Below, piece by piece: positions 46,399 through 57,200 of a stretch of 64,000 bases of DNA (position 1 is the stretch's first letter; the number at the start of each line of letters is the position of its first letter). Both the position numbers and the translations under genes were made by a program. Origin of the DNA: JAOAGA01 sp964540515 (GTDB taxonomy: Bacteria; CALINM01); assembly GCA_964540515.1 (NCBI GenBank), contig CAZIMS010000010.1, forward strand, positions 12,316 to 76,315, given 5' to 3'. The notes beneath the pieces were generated by a model. It was not told the origin of the DNA and searched no databases. It was given only the letters and a program-made list of their open reading frames with translations.

Positions 46399-47478
46399 AT
46401 GATAGCTGTTAAGATTAAAAAAACGATACTATTTTTTATATTAATTTTAAACATTTCTACTACGTCATATGCCTTAACAATAACGCCAAATACCTGGAAT
46501 ATTATAGGTCTTGATAGCAATTCCCCAGCAACAGGTCCAAACCAATTTCCAGTCGGAGCAAAAATTTGTGGAGGTACTCCCAATACCAATCAAGTAGTTA
46601 CCTTTAACTGGGATACAGGTGGCACAGACAACGGTACATACATCTATCTGAGACCAGGTTCTCAAAACCCAATTACAATCACATATGGCCCAGATGGATG
46701 TGCAGATGCCTTTTTTGAAGTAGAGGTTGCAAAAACATCTTTGGCCTTTGACAAAACAAGAAGGTATTACATCTCAGCAGGAAGTTATATTTCTCCAAGA
46801 CCAAGAGAGCTTTATGTAGAACGTCTTGTTTCTCAAGGTAGAAACTATATTACCGATATTAGATTAAATGGGGTCTCTATACCTGCAGGTGGCACTATGA
46901 ACCTAATGGAAGGCAAAACCTATACAATCCAATTATATGGGGGTACTGCTACTCAAGGATATAATCAGTTTCAGATGTTTATTAACTTTTCTAATACTAT
47001 ATTTCAAATACTTTCTGTCTCAATTAACTATTCAGCGAATAACTCCCCCTATGTTTCTACTACTGGACATAAATATCTCTATGCCAATGCTTGTAAATGG
47101 GAAAATGACCCCAATAGTCCTAATTATCTTTCCTGCTTAGAAGACTGGAAATCTGGGGGAAGTAATGTAGTTACTACCTATGTAGTTAAAATATTGAGCG
47201 GAGCAGGAAGCGCTGAGACACTAAGAACTCTACTTCAAGACTTTTCAGGTAGTAGTTTCCACTACAACTCCGATTACTCTACAAGCGCAAGAATTGCAAA
47301 TATTCTTGGACCTGCATCTATAACAATTAATAAAAGCTTTACTCCTAAAACAATCATGCCTTATGATACATCAACTCTTACTTTTACAATTAACAACCCA
47401 ACCCCGGAAACTGTTTCAGGTGTTAATTTTTCAGATAGCTTTCCATCAGGCCTAACTGTTGCAGCCCCCCTAATGTAA
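46399..47478 (+). CDS. Secreted DUF11-like surface protein, N-terminal part of a frameshifted gene
   Basis: 359 residues ending prematurely. It has a signal peptide (KTILFFILILNISTTSYA), an N-terminal region of unknown fold, and from about residue 305 a beta-sandwich repeat (INKSFTPKTIMPYDTSTLTF). The frame is lost at a run of six C (47465-47470): one extra C would continue it as APPNVTYNGCGAGSFSPSLN directly into the next open frame. That restored stretch aligns with two later repeats of the same protein (ISKLFSPNIIQLNGTSTLTF, FSKAFSPTSIYTGNTSTLTF). The intact gene would span 46399-50798, about 1,466 residues. Either a mutation, a sequencing error or recoding. Confidence 0.8.
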   Translation: MIAVKIKKTILFFILILNISTTSYALTITPNTWNIIGLDSNSPATGPNQFPVGAKICGGTPNTNQVVTFNWDTGGTDNGTYIYLRPGSQNPITITYGPDGCADAFFEVEVAKTSLAFDKTRRYYISAGSYISPRPRELYVERLVSQGRNYITDIRLNGVSIPAGGTMNLMEGKTYTIQLYGGTATQGYNQFQMFINFSNTIFQILSVSINYSANNSPYVSTTGHKYLYANACKWENDPNSPNYLSCLEDWKSGGSNVVTTYVVKILSGAGSAETLRTLLQDFSGSSFHYNSDYSTSARIANILGPASITINKSFTPKTIMPYDTSTLTFTINNPTPETVSGVNFSDSFPSGLTVAAPLM

Positions 47479-50400
47479 CTTATAACGGATGTGGTGCTGG
47501 TAGCTTTTCACCTTCACTCAACGGTGGAGAAACATCCCTATACTTTTCTAATGGAACAATTAATGCAAATAGTTCTTGTGTAATAACATTAAATGTTACA
47601 TCTTCTTCTGAGGGAACTTATAATAACACCACTAACAACCTATATATTGATAATACTGTAAACACTGGAAATACCGGCAATGACTCACTAATAGTAAGTA
47701 CAATCCCCCCTCCTCCTTCTTCATGTGGTACACGACAGACAATGGCTACATGGACAATGCCTACAACCGGGCAAGGAAGCGGAGGTCCACCACCACCTTA
47801 TACAACAAAGGCTCCTGATGTTGCAACCGCTACTGCCTCAAGCACTGGAGGAACTTCTATAATAAGTACAACACAAGGTAATCCTGTGAACTCATGGGGT
47901 CTTAATAACTGGCCATCATCAGGAACCTTAACACCACCAGCAAATCCTACTACTTACTACGAGTTTACTGTAGATTCAAGTAATTATGGTGGTGTTCAGA
48001 TATCATTTAGTTATTTTCTGCCAGGTGGTGACTGGGCAAATCCCGGAGATAACTATGTGTATGTTTATTCAAAAGCAGATAATGGGCCTTATAATTCAGG
48101 TAGTGGATTTTCTGCTACAAAAGGAAGTTGGACAACCCAAACTTATACCGCTACTACCACAGGTACAAGCACCACTACCTTTAGAATAAGCTTTGCAGGC
48201 TCAAGGAATGCCACAGTCTATGCTTACTTAGACAATATAACCATCTCAGGTTGCCAACGACCAAATCCACCAAACATTTCCAAGTTATTCTCACCAAATA
48301 TCATTCAATTAAATGGCACTTCAACTCTTACCTTTACCATTACAAATCCTAATCCTGCTGCCTCACTTAGTGGGATCTCTTTTACAGACATCTTGCCATC
48401 GGGGCTCCACATTGGTAACTCAACCACAACCGTATGTAATGGTGGAACTTTAACTACAAACTCCTCTACAAAGACAATATCATTAAGTAACGCATCTTTA
48501 GCAGGAGGATCAAGTTGTAATTTTAGTGTTACTGTTACCGGAACTACCGCAGGTCAACATACAAATATAAGTACAAATGTTACGGCAACCCAAAGCGGTC
48601 CTAATAATGGAGGCCCAAACATTGGTTATGCCTATGCTGTTTTGACAGTCTTAGCACCACCTGATTTTTCGAAGGCTTTTTCTCCAACATCAATATACAC
48701 TGGTAATACCTCAACCCTTACTTTTACTATAAATAACCCAAATCTATATAACTCCTTTACGAATATTGCCTTTACTGATACCTTACCAGCTGGACTTTCA
48801 GTTGGAAACGGAACCTATTCTGTTTGCGGTGGCACAAATAACCTTACCACTAATGCTGCCACAAGGCAAATTACCTTAACAGGGGGAACTCTTGCCGCTA
48901 ACAGCGGATGTAATTTTAGTGTTATAATTATAGGTTCAACAGCTGGTAGTTACACTAATACCTCTGGCAATATTACTGCCACATCAGGATCAGTTAATCT
49001 TACAGGAGGAAATGCTGTAGCAAGTATTACGGTTATTAACAGGGTTTCATCTCTTGACTTAAAAAAACAAGTATCGTCAAACCCAACAGGACCATGGACA
49101 AGTTATACACCAGTCGCTCCAGGGGGTAATGTTTATTACAGATTTAAAGTTTATAACAGTGGAGATACAGAATTATATGACATTTGGATTACTGAAGTTT
49201 CAGGCTCTATAAATCCAACCTGTTCATTTCCAAACCCTTTACTGCCCGGCGATGATGCATATTGTTATTCCTCTGCTGTAACAGCCATTACTGGTATCCA
49301 TACAAATACTGCCTATGCAAGTGGTAGATATCCAAGCGGTGGTACAATCTATAACTCTGCAAACTCTTCAGCTACCTATGCAACTACAGGACTTACTCTT
49401 ACAAAAAATGCCGATGAAACTAATTATAAAGTAATTGGTGAGACTATCCATTACAACTACACAGTTACTAACTCGGGTTATGCAGTTCTTTCTGGTTATG
49501 TGTCTGTAACTGACAATAAAACATCTGTATCCTGTCCAGCAATAAATACTATTGGAGATTTAGATAACTATTTTGACCCCGGTGAATCTATTATCTGCGG
49601 TGCTACCTACAACATAACAAATGCTGATATCCTTGCAAAATCTTTAACAAATACAGCTCAAGCAAGTATAGGCGTAACTACATCTAATAATGCGTCAAAG
49701 ACCATAACCTTGGCTCCTGCGGACCTAACAGCAATAAAGAAAAATAATACAAACAATCAAGTAGTTGCAGGACATGCCTTTGACTGGACAATAATTGTTG
49801 CTAATGATACAAACGAAGGTTCTGCTCCTTTTTTAAACTCAGAAATTATCCTTTTAGACAATCTTCCCAATACAAATGTAAGCTATACCTTAGGCACTGT
49901 GAAAAAATCTGGAATTATTGGTAACATTAACTGTTCTCTTTCAACTGATACAATCACTTGCAGTGCCGATGGAAATGTGATTATACCATCAAGATTACAA
50001 GGCACCATTGCTGTAACAAACAACAGCCCAAATATTGTAGGTACAGGGACAGCTTTTACCGCTGATTTATCAGTAGGCAGTATAATATTAATAAACAATG
50101 TTCCCTATACAGTCTTATCTATTGCAAATGACACCAATCTCACTCTATCATCAAACTATACCGGAGTTACGGCAAGTGGCATTATAATACCTGCCTCCTT
50201 TATTATTAACGTAACCACATCTGTTACACTACAGGCAATAGGTTCCCTAACCAATCCTAAAAGTGGAGGTGTCTGTAAGGTAGATCCAGATAGCCTTCTT
50301 TTGGAAACTAACGAAAGTAATAACGATTGTTATGATGCTGTTTCTGTAATAGTTATGCCAAGTATAACAGTTCTAAAATCGGTTCAACCTTTTTCTGACC

Positions 50401-50798
50401 CTATAAATGGCATTACCAATCCCAAAACAATACCTGGTGGTGAGGTAATATATACCATATTAGTAATTAACTCTGGAGCTGGCTCTGTGGATAACGACAG
50501 CATAAATATGGAAGATCCAATACCAACAAATACTATTATGTGTGTATCAAACACTTGTTACAACCCACCTATCAGCTTTAGTTGTAGCACTACCCCTCCC
50601 TGCGGCCTTATCTTTAATCTTAGTAGCGACGTCACTTATTATGATGCAGGCAATAATGTTTACATACCTACACCTGACGCTGAAGGTTATGATCCTCTTG
50701 TAAGAAAGATAAAAATTAATCCAAAAGGAGTGTTAAATGGTTCTACTGGTCCCCCTCATCCTAATTTTAGCATAACCTTTAAGGTTAAGATACAATGA
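47469..50798 (+). CDS. Secreted DUF11-like surface protein, C-terminal part of the same frameshifted gene
   Basis: Continuous open frame from the C6 tract to 50798; the first ATG inside it (47742) is not a credible start because homologous sequence lies upstream. Contents: end of repeat 1, a jelly-roll-like domain (about 47800-48250, YYEFTVDSSNYGGVQISFSY), two more beta-sandwich repeats with paired cysteines, then DUF11-type domains (TAIKKNNTNNQVVAGHAFDW; ITVLKSVQPFSDPINGITNP). Ends with FSITFKVKIQ. Ser/Thr/Asn/Gly-rich, exported. The stop overlaps the next start (ATGA). Function unknown, probably cell-surface structure or adhesion. Confidence 0.8.
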   Translation, partial: PNVTYNGCGAGSFSPSLNGGETSLYFSNGTINANSSCVITLNVTSSSEGTYNNTTNNLYIDNTVNTGNTGNDSLIVSTIPPPPSSCGTRQTMATWTMPTTGQGSGGPPPPYTTKAPDVATATASSTGGTSIISTTQGNPVNSWGLNNWPSSGTLTPPANPTTYYEFTVDSSNYGGVQISFSYFLPGGDWANPGDNYVYVYSKADNGPYNSGSGFSATKGSWTTQTYTATTTGTSTTTFRISFAGSRNATVYAYLDNITISGCQRPNPPNISKLFSPNIIQLNGTSTLTFTITNPNPAASLSGISFTDILPSGLHIGNSTTTVCNGGTLTTNSSTKTISLSNASLAGGSSCNFSVTVTGTTAGQHTNISTNVTATQSGPNNGGPNIGYAYAVLTVLAPPDFSKAFSPTSIYTGNTSTLTFTINNPNLYNSFTNIAFTDTLPAGLSVGNGTYSVCGGTNNLTTNAATRQITLTGGTLAANSGCNFSVIIIGSTAGSYTNTSGNITATSGSVNLTGGNAVASITVINRVSSLDLKKQVSSNPTGPWTSYTPVAPGGNVYYRFKVYNSGDTELYDIWITEVSGSINPTCSFPNPLLPGDDAYCYSSAVTAITGIHTNTAYASGRYPSGGTIYNSANSSATYATTGLTLTKNADETNYKVIGETIHYNYTVTNSGYAVLSGYVSVTDNKTSVSCPAINTIGDLDNYFDPGESIICGATYNITNADILAKSLTNTAQASIGVTTSNNASKTITLAPADLTAIKKNNTNNQVVAGHAFDWTIIVANDTNEGSAPFLNSEIILLDNLPNTNVSYTLGTVKKSGIIGNINCSLSTDTITCSADGNVIIPSRLQGTIAVTNNSPNIVGTGTAFTADLSVGSIILINNVPYTVLSIANDTNLTLSSNYTGVTASGIIIPASFIINVTTSVTLQAIGSLTNPKSGGVCKVDPDSLLLETNESNNDCYDAVSVIVMPSITVLKSVQPFSDPINGITNPKTIPGGEVIYTILVINSGAGSVDNDSINMEDPIPTNTIMCVSNTCYNPPISFSCSTTPPCGLIFNLSSDVTYYDAGNNVYIPTPDAEGYDPLVRKIKINPKGVLNGSTGPPHPNFSITFKVKIQ

Positions 50799-51784
50799 GA
50801 AAGTCATTTTTTATTGTAATTTTTTTATTTTTAGTCTTTACAAACTCGGCTTACAGCGCCGGTACACCTGCTGGTACTGTTATTAATAATAGTGTAAAAC
50901 TCGTTTTTAATTATGGAGATCAAAAGGGATTAGAGGCTATAGCTCAAACATCTATCACCGTTGACAATAAGGTTAATGTTATAGTTACAAATCTTGGCAA
51001 TACTAATGTTATCCCCGGTGAGAAGGAAAAGCCTCTCATTTTTACATTAACTAATGCAGGAAATTCTTCACAAAGATATAGATTAGAAGTTGGTCCTGTC
51101 TATGCACCAAACAATGTAGAGTTAACAAACATAAAAATTTTTTGGGACAAAGATAACAGTAGCACAGTAACCCCAGAAGATACCCTTTATGTAGATCCAG
51201 AAAGCTTTGGCAACATATTACCTGACCAAACCATAAAAATTTTGGTTATCGCAGACATACCTGATAATTTAGAAAATGGCCAATTCTCTCAATACTATCT
51301 TATGGCTACAACTGTTGATGCAGATACTAAAAATGATACCCTTCCATCACAGGGTTCAAACACAAGCGGAGTTGATATAGTATTTGCAGATACAGATGGT
51401 GTGGTTGATATTAATAAAGACGGTAAACACTCTGCCTTAGGTCTTTTTCTTGTTAAAACAGCTATTGTTAAGATAGAAAAATCGATGGAGGTAATATCAG
51501 ACCCCTATGGAGAAAATAAACCATATAAAAACTCAATAATTCGTTACTCATTAATTGTTACTGTAGAGGGAGAGGCAAAAGCAGAAAAGGTGGTAATTAT
51601 AGACAACATACCAGAAGGCACATGGTATGTAGCCAACTCAATAAAGTTAAATGGTAACCCTCTAACGGACAGCAATGACGGAGACAATGGCTATATATCA
51701 GATAATACTATTTATGTAAAACTTGGAGATTTGACCCAAAAGACACCCAAACAGATAATAACCTTTGATGTGAAAATAAAATGA
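50795..51784 (+). CDS. Secreted DUF11-domain protein
   Basis: 329 residues: signal peptide (SFFIVIFLFLVFTNSAYSAG), an N-terminal beta domain (VINNSVKLVFNYGDQKGLEA), a middle domain with NLGNTNVIPGEKEKPLIFTL, and a DUF11 domain (KIEKSMEVISDPYGENKPYK, VVIIDNIPEGTWYVANSIKL). Ends QIITFDVKIK, the C-terminal strand shared with its neighbours. Translationally coupled to the preceding gene. No cysteine pairs or enzyme motifs. Confidence 0.82.
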   Translation: MRKSFFIVIFLFLVFTNSAYSAGTPAGTVINNSVKLVFNYGDQKGLEAIAQTSITVDNKVNVIVTNLGNTNVIPGEKEKPLIFTLTNAGNSSQRYRLEVGPVYAPNNVELTNIKIFWDKDNSSTVTPEDTLYVDPESFGNILPDQTIKILVIADIPDNLENGQFSQYYLMATTVDADTKNDTLPSQGSNTSGVDIVFADTDGVVDINKDGKHSALGLFLVKTAIVKIEKSMEVISDPYGENKPYKNSIIRYSLIVTVEGEAKAEKVVIIDNIPEGTWYVANSIKLNGNPLTDSNDGDNGYISDNTIYVKLGDLTQKTPKQIITFDVKIK

Positions 51785-51858
51785 GCTTTAGAGCTAAGAA
51801 ATTTTAGATAAGAGTATTTTTAAAAAAAACACAGCTTATAAAAAAAGGAGGTGATTTC

Positions 51859-52344
51859 ATGTTAAAAAAGTTTTTTTTATTCTTTCTTCTTGTCTTTGCT
51901 CTTGTAGCAAATGCCTATGCCAGTAGTGTGGAGATTACGTCTAAATCTGAGGTAGAGATTACTGTAAAGAAGCCCGATGAAACGATTGAGAAAAAAAGAG
52001 TTCCTGCAAACCAAGTAAATGTAGGTCCTGGAGATGTTGTGTTTTTTTCTAATACCTGTCTCAATAGGGGAGATAAACCAGCAGAGAATGTGATAATTAC
52101 AAACCCAATACCTAATCACACTGTCTATGTAGCTGGTTCTGCCTATGGTGAGAATAGCAAGATAGAGTTTTCTATAGATGGAGGAAAAACCTATGGCATT
52201 CCAGAAGCACTAAAGGTTAAAGACAAAGATGGCAAAACAAGACTTGCAAGACCAGAAGAGTACACCCACATAAGATGGTTGTTATTAAAACCATTGGAAC
52301 CAGGTAGCCAAATTGTTGTTACTTTCCAAGCAAAAATAAAATAA
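51859..52344 (+). CDS. Small secreted DUF11-domain protein
   Basis: 161 residues: signal peptide (KKFFLFFLLVFALVANAYAS) and a single DUF11 domain (VNVGPGDVVFFSNTCLNRGD, ENVIITNPIPNHTVYVAGSA), ending IVVTFQAKIK. Preceded by AAAAAAGGAGGTGATTTC, the strongest ribosome site in the cluster, so this may be the most abundant product, perhaps a repeating subunit. Confidence 0.85.
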   Translation: MLKKFFLFFLLVFALVANAYASSVEITSKSEVEITVKKPDETIEKKRVPANQVNVGPGDVVFFSNTCLNRGDKPAENVIITNPIPNHTVYVAGSAYGENSKIEFSIDGGKTYGIPEALKVKDKDGKTRLARPEEYTHIRWLLLKPLEPGSQIVVTFQAKIK

Positions 52345-52356
52345 AAGGAGAAAAAA

Positions 52357-53505
52357 ATGAAAACTCGCGGAAGTACATTATTTTGTGTAAGTATTTTATT
52401 TCTTCTGACAATCTATGTCAAAGAAGCACTGTCAGCAACACCTGCCTGTACAGTAATATCTAACCAAGCAACTGTAAGTTATTCTGTAGGTGGTGTTGCA
52501 CAGCCAAATGTTAGCAGTGCAGCTAATCAGGCTGATTTTACGGTTGGTGCCAAGATTAATGTTACTGTCACAAATAATGACGGTGCAAATGTAACAGTAA
52601 CACCTGGCGGAAAGGCAGCATTAAAATTTACAGTCACTAATGATGGTAATGTTACTAATGATGTAGATTTAAGTTATGTTGCTGCTTCTTCGGGTACTGC
52701 TAGCCCCTATGGTGGTGGAAACGATTCTTTTGATGGAACAACTATAGGAATCTATGAAGATACTAATAGTAACGGAACTTATGACGATGGGGTTGATCAA
52801 GCTGCAAATACTATAAATGACTTAGCTCCTGGTAATTCAAAGGTATTCTTCATAGTATATAATGCCAATGATTTAGCTCAACCAGCTGGAAGCATAGCCG
52901 TTTATTATCTTGTAGCTCAAGCTAAATGGGCTAATAATACTTCCATTTCAGAAGGCGACCCAATTAGTGTCACTTCAGCTATGACTGGCATTTTGGCTTG
53001 TGGTGGTGGAACAAACATAGCGGTAGTTTTTGCTGATGCTAATGGTCCTGCCCCTGATACCTATGATGATACAAGAGATGGCAAAAATTCTGATGACGGT
53101 GCCTATATAGTTCAAAATGCCACTATTTCTGTAACTAAAACATCTGCAATTTATTCAGACCCTGTAAATGGCACTACTTCTCCTAAGGCTATACCTGGTG
53201 CAGTAATAACATACACAATTACTATCAGTAATACAGGTAATGCTGACGCTACAATAACACTATCCGATAGTTTGGCAACTCAGATAGGCAACGGATATAT
53301 AGCATTTAAGACTCAATTTGTCGATGGTTCTCACAGTTGTAGTTCAGGAGAAGGTATAGTCGTTGATGGCGTATGTAAAACAAATGCAAACGATGGAGAT
53401 AATGCCGACTGGAATGCTACGGCTGCAAACACTGTCACAGTGACAAATTTATCGGTACCACAGAGTCAATCAAAAGTAGTTAAGTTTCAAGTAATAATAC
53501 AGTAA
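52357..53505 (+). CDS. Secreted DUF11-domain protein
   Basis: 382 residues: N-terminal membrane-spanning signal (about 8-28), VISNQATVSYSVGGVAQPNV, a domain with TVTNNDGANVTVTPGGKAAL, and a DUF11 domain (ISVTKTSAIYSDPVNGTTSP). Ends SKVVKFQVIIQ, again the shared terminal strand. Domain order is the same as in the 329-residue neighbour, so the two are paralogues. Preceded by AAAAGGAG; followed by a strong terminator. Confidence 0.84.
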   Translation: MKTRGSTLFCVSILFLLTIYVKEALSATPACTVISNQATVSYSVGGVAQPNVSSAANQADFTVGAKINVTVTNNDGANVTVTPGGKAALKFTVTNDGNVTNDVDLSYVAASSGTASPYGGGNDSFDGTTIGIYEDTNSNGTYDDGVDQAANTINDLAPGNSKVFFIVYNANDLAQPAGSIAVYYLVAQAKWANNTSISEGDPISVTSAMTGILACGGGTNIAVVFADANGPAPDTYDDTRDGKNSDDGAYIVQNATISVTKTSAIYSDPVNGTTSPKAIPGAVITYTITISNTGNADATITLSDSLATQIGNGYIAFKTQFVDGSHSCSSGEGIVVDGVCKTNANDGDNADWNATAANTVTVTNLSVPQSQSKVVKFQVIIQ

Positions 53506-53515
53506 AAACTGAACT

Positions 53516-53563
53516 TTTAGAGGCTGTGGATTTTAAACTCACAGCCTCTAAATTAATTTTAAT
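53516..53563 (+). terminator. Strong hairpin terminator or attenuator between the DUF11 genes and the giant gene
   Basis: TTTAGAGGCTGTG (53516-53528) and CACAGCCTCTAAA (53540-53552) form a perfect 13-bp stem with an 11-base loop, followed by TTAATTTTAA. It ends right at the start codon of the next gene (53562), so it could also gate that gene's expression. Confidence 0.8.
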
Positions 53564-54209
53564 GAGAGAACGAAGAGATAAAATTTTTTATAAAGCCTTT
53601 AAAATAACCCTTGCTATATGGATAGGGATTTTTACAACCCTTTTTGTATCCTCAAAGGCCTTTTCTATTACATTAATTAATAACAATGCCACAGCAGAAT
53701 ATACTGTGGGAGGACTTACTAAAACTACCCTTTCTAATTTAGTAAAAAGTAAAGTTTGTGAAAGAGCTGATTTAGAGTTACTTAGGTACGCACCAACCTC
53801 AATTAAGGCAAAAAAGCATATTTTTAGAAAAACCCTTTATATCACTGCTAACGGCACAGAAGTTGAGCTTTCAAATCCTAAAGACTTTATCTCCAATAAT
53901 GAAATACCTTCGGGGATTGAAGTACCATTATCTATAGCAGATATATTTCATGCTGGCGAACCTGCCTTTTTAAAAGTTATTGACGGTGACCATAATATTG
54001 ATAATACAAAAATTGATGAGATTACGGTAAGCATACTTGTATATAACGAAAAAAAAGGTGAAATCTACGACGAAGAGAAATTAAAAATTTTTGAAACTGA
54101 TGTTGATACAGGAGTATTTATAGGCTTTATAGAGTCCTCAAGAAAATCTGCCATAAAAAACGACGGTCTTTTAAGCGTAAAAGAGAATTTTAAAATAATT
54201 CTCTCCTAA
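53562..54209 (+). CDS. Giant outer-membrane surface protein, N-terminal part before an in-frame TAA
   Basis: Starts at ATG 53562 (an ATG at 53526 lies inside the terminator stem). Begins with a charged stretch and a membrane/signal segment (KITLAIWIGIFTTLFVSSKA), then TLINNNATAEYTVGGLTKTT as in the neighbouring DUF11 proteins, and a beta domain (YNEKKGEIYDEEKLKIFETD). The frame ends at TAA 54207-54209, but continues open in the same frame to 60488. The local sequence FKIILS-stop-ADNCGPDD suggests that TAA replaced a Tyr codon (TAT/TAC). Intact, the gene would code for about 2,308 residues. Confidence 0.78.
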   Translation: MRERRDKIFYKAFKITLAIWIGIFTTLFVSSKAFSITLINNNATAEYTVGGLTKTTLSNLVKSKVCERADLELLRYAPTSIKAKKHIFRKTLYITANGTEVELSNPKDFISNNEIPSGIEVPLSIADIFHAGEPAFLKVIDGDHNIDNTKIDEITVSILVYNEKKGEIYDEEKLKIFETDVDTGVFIGFIESSRKSAIKNDGLLSVKENFKIILS

Positions 54210-57200
54210 GCTGATAATTGTGGTCCTGACGATACCTCTACCAATGTTAAAATAATTAAGTCATCCAGTCTTGTTGACCCCTTTGGTATAATCTTTGATA
54301 GTTCCAATGGTAAACCTTTAAATGGTGTAAAAATTACTTTACTTAATGCAAGCACAAACCTGCCTGCAACTGTCTATGGTGATGACGGTGTGAGTACCTT
54401 CCCATCGACTGTCATAACTGGTAGCACAGTAACTGATAGCTCAGGCGTAGTCTATGTATTTAGTGAAGGTGAGTATAGATTCCCTCTAATACCTGCTGGT
54501 GATTATATACTCAAAGTTGAACCTCCTAATGGATACAAATGGCCTTCTTTAGTGTCTGATGAAAACTTAAATAAGCTTAATAATGGTGCTTTTATAATAA
54601 CAATTGGCTCAAGGGGAGAGACCTTTAATGTTCCCCATGACTCACTACCTATTAAAATAGATATTCCTTTAGACCCTGTAAATTTAACTGCTCTTTACCT
54701 CACAAAAGAAGCTGCTAAAGAAACAATATCTTTAGGAGAGTTTTTGAGATATAAATTAACTTTGGAAAACATAAGCCTCTATAACATAAATAATGTTGTG
54801 GTTAAAGATAATCTGCCCCTTGGTTTTAAATATAAATCTGGTTCTACAAAGGTTAATGGCACTCAAATTCAAGACCCTATAATATCAGCCGATGGTAGAA
54901 CCTTAGAGTATTTCTTAGGCAATTTAGCCACTAATTCAAAGATTGTAATAACCTATGTAGTAGAGATTGCAGCAGGAGCTAAGTTTGGTAATTCACAAAA
55001 TGTTGCATTCGCTATTGGAGATGGTGGAATGAATTCTAACACTGCTAAGGCAGAAGTTCTCGTTAAAGATGACCTATTTCAGACAAAAAGCTTTATAATT
55101 GGAAAAGTAGCAATAGGCTGTAAAAATGTAGAACAGGACACTAAACCTGAAATAAAGATTGAAAAAGAGATAGAATATATAAAAAAAGAAGAAAAGGGGA
55201 GTTTATCTGCTCAGTTATTTAGTTCTATTTCTGAGAAGGATAGTATCTATAATTTTATAAATAGGATTAATCTAAGAAATTCCGATTTAGGTGTCAGTAA
55301 TGTTCGTGTAATCATTAAAGTACCAGACGGTATGAGATATCAGAGTGGTAGCAGTAGTTTTGGAGACAAGCCTATAGAGCCTCAAATAATACAAGGTAGT
55401 GAGCTTACTTATAAATTAGGAGACTTACCTGCTGGATTTAATGGCGACCTAACCTTTTTAACAATGCTACCAAAAACACAAAAAGATACTGAGTTAACAA
55501 CAAAGGCATCAGTAATATTTGATACTGAAAACGAAAAAGATCTAATTATAGATGGTTTAGATACAGTATATAAACTTACAAGAAAGAGTGAAGCAACAAC
55601 AGTTCCACCTATAGTAATAAGACCTAATTTTAGTTCTGGCAGTGCCATACTTACGGAGGAAGACAAGCTTAGGTTAGATGACCTAATATCTCGACTAAAG
55701 GATTACAAGATAAAAAGTATAGAAGTTATAGGACACACAGATAATCAAAAAATGGGACAAAGGCTAAAGAGCACTTATCCTGATAACTATGCCCTCTCAA
55801 AGGCAAGGGCAGAAAGTGTTATCAGTTATCTAATGAGATTTTTAGACTTATCACCTGCTACATTAAGGACAGTAGGTAAAGGAGAAGATGAACCAGTAGT
55901 ACCAAACACAAATGAGTATAATATGTCTATCAACAGAAGAGTTGAGATTAATATCATCGCAGAAAAAGTTAACAATTTTTATCAAGTTTTGCCACTTGTA
56001 GAAAAAAGTAAAATCAAAAATAAAGAGTTTGTTACTACAAAAATAGAGAAGAGAGAGACGATAAAAGAGGTTCAGAATAAAAAGAAGGAAGAAAAGGTAG
56101 ACAACTTTGGGGAAGGTGTACCAGGCATTCGCATATACATGGAAGATGGAACTTATGTAATTACCGATAAAAACGGGATGTATCACTTTGAAGGCATAAA
56201 ACCTGGTGCTCATGTGCTACAGCTTGACAAAAAGACCATACCAGAAGGCTATGAAGCAGTACTATATGAGGATAACACAAGATTCGCTGGAACGCCTTAC
56301 TCAAGATTTGTTGATATTCAAGGTGGCACTGTGTGGAGAGCCGACTTTTACCTTTGTAAAAAACCAAAAGAAGAAAAAAAACCTTTAGAAGTTACGACAG
56401 ACAAGTTAGTAGAGAAAACAACAGTCGTAAAGAAGGGTACCTTAAAAACAAGCCTTATTAGCTCTTTAGTAGATAATCTCAATGAAAAAAATATTCGCTA
56501 TAAACTACCTTTAAACGTAGAAGCTTTAGGTGTCAGTAATGTTCGTGTAATCATTAAAGTACCAGACGGTATGAGATATCAGAGTGGTAGCAGTAGTTTT
56601 GGAGACAAGCCTATAGAGCCTCAAATAATACAAGGTAGTGAGCTTACTTATAAATTAGGAGACTTACCTGCTGGATTTAATGGCGACCTAACCTTTTTAA
56701 CAATGCTACCAAAAACACAAAAAGATACTGAGTTAACAACAAAGGCATCAGTAATATTTGATACTGAAAACGAAAAAGATCTAATTATAGATGGTTTAGA
56801 TACAGTATATAAACTTACAAGAAAGAGTGAAGCAACAACAGTTCCACCTATAGTAATAAGACCTAATTTTAGTTCTGGCAGTGCCATACTTACGGAGGAA
56901 GACAAGCTTAGGTTAGATGACCTAATATCTCGACTAAAGGATTACAAGATAAAAAGTATAGAAGTTATAGGACACACAGATAATCAAAAAATGGGACAAA
57001 GGCTAAAGAGCACTTATCCTGATAACTATGCCCTCTCAAAGGCAAGGGCAGAAAGTGTTATCAGTTATCTAATGAGATTTTTAGACTTATCACCTGCTAC
57101 ATTAAGGACAGTAGGTAAAGGAGAAGATGAACCAGTAGTACCAAACACAAATGAGTATAATATGTCTATCAACAGAAGAGTTGAGATTAATATCATCGCA

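Noticed and set aside
47465..47470. Phase variation as the firm explanation of the C6 tract
   Set aside because: Six bases is short for slipped-strand switching; kept only as one of several possibilities.
54390..54392. GTG as an independent start of the giant protein
   Set aside because: No ribosome site, and homologous beta-domain sequence continues upstream in the same frame.
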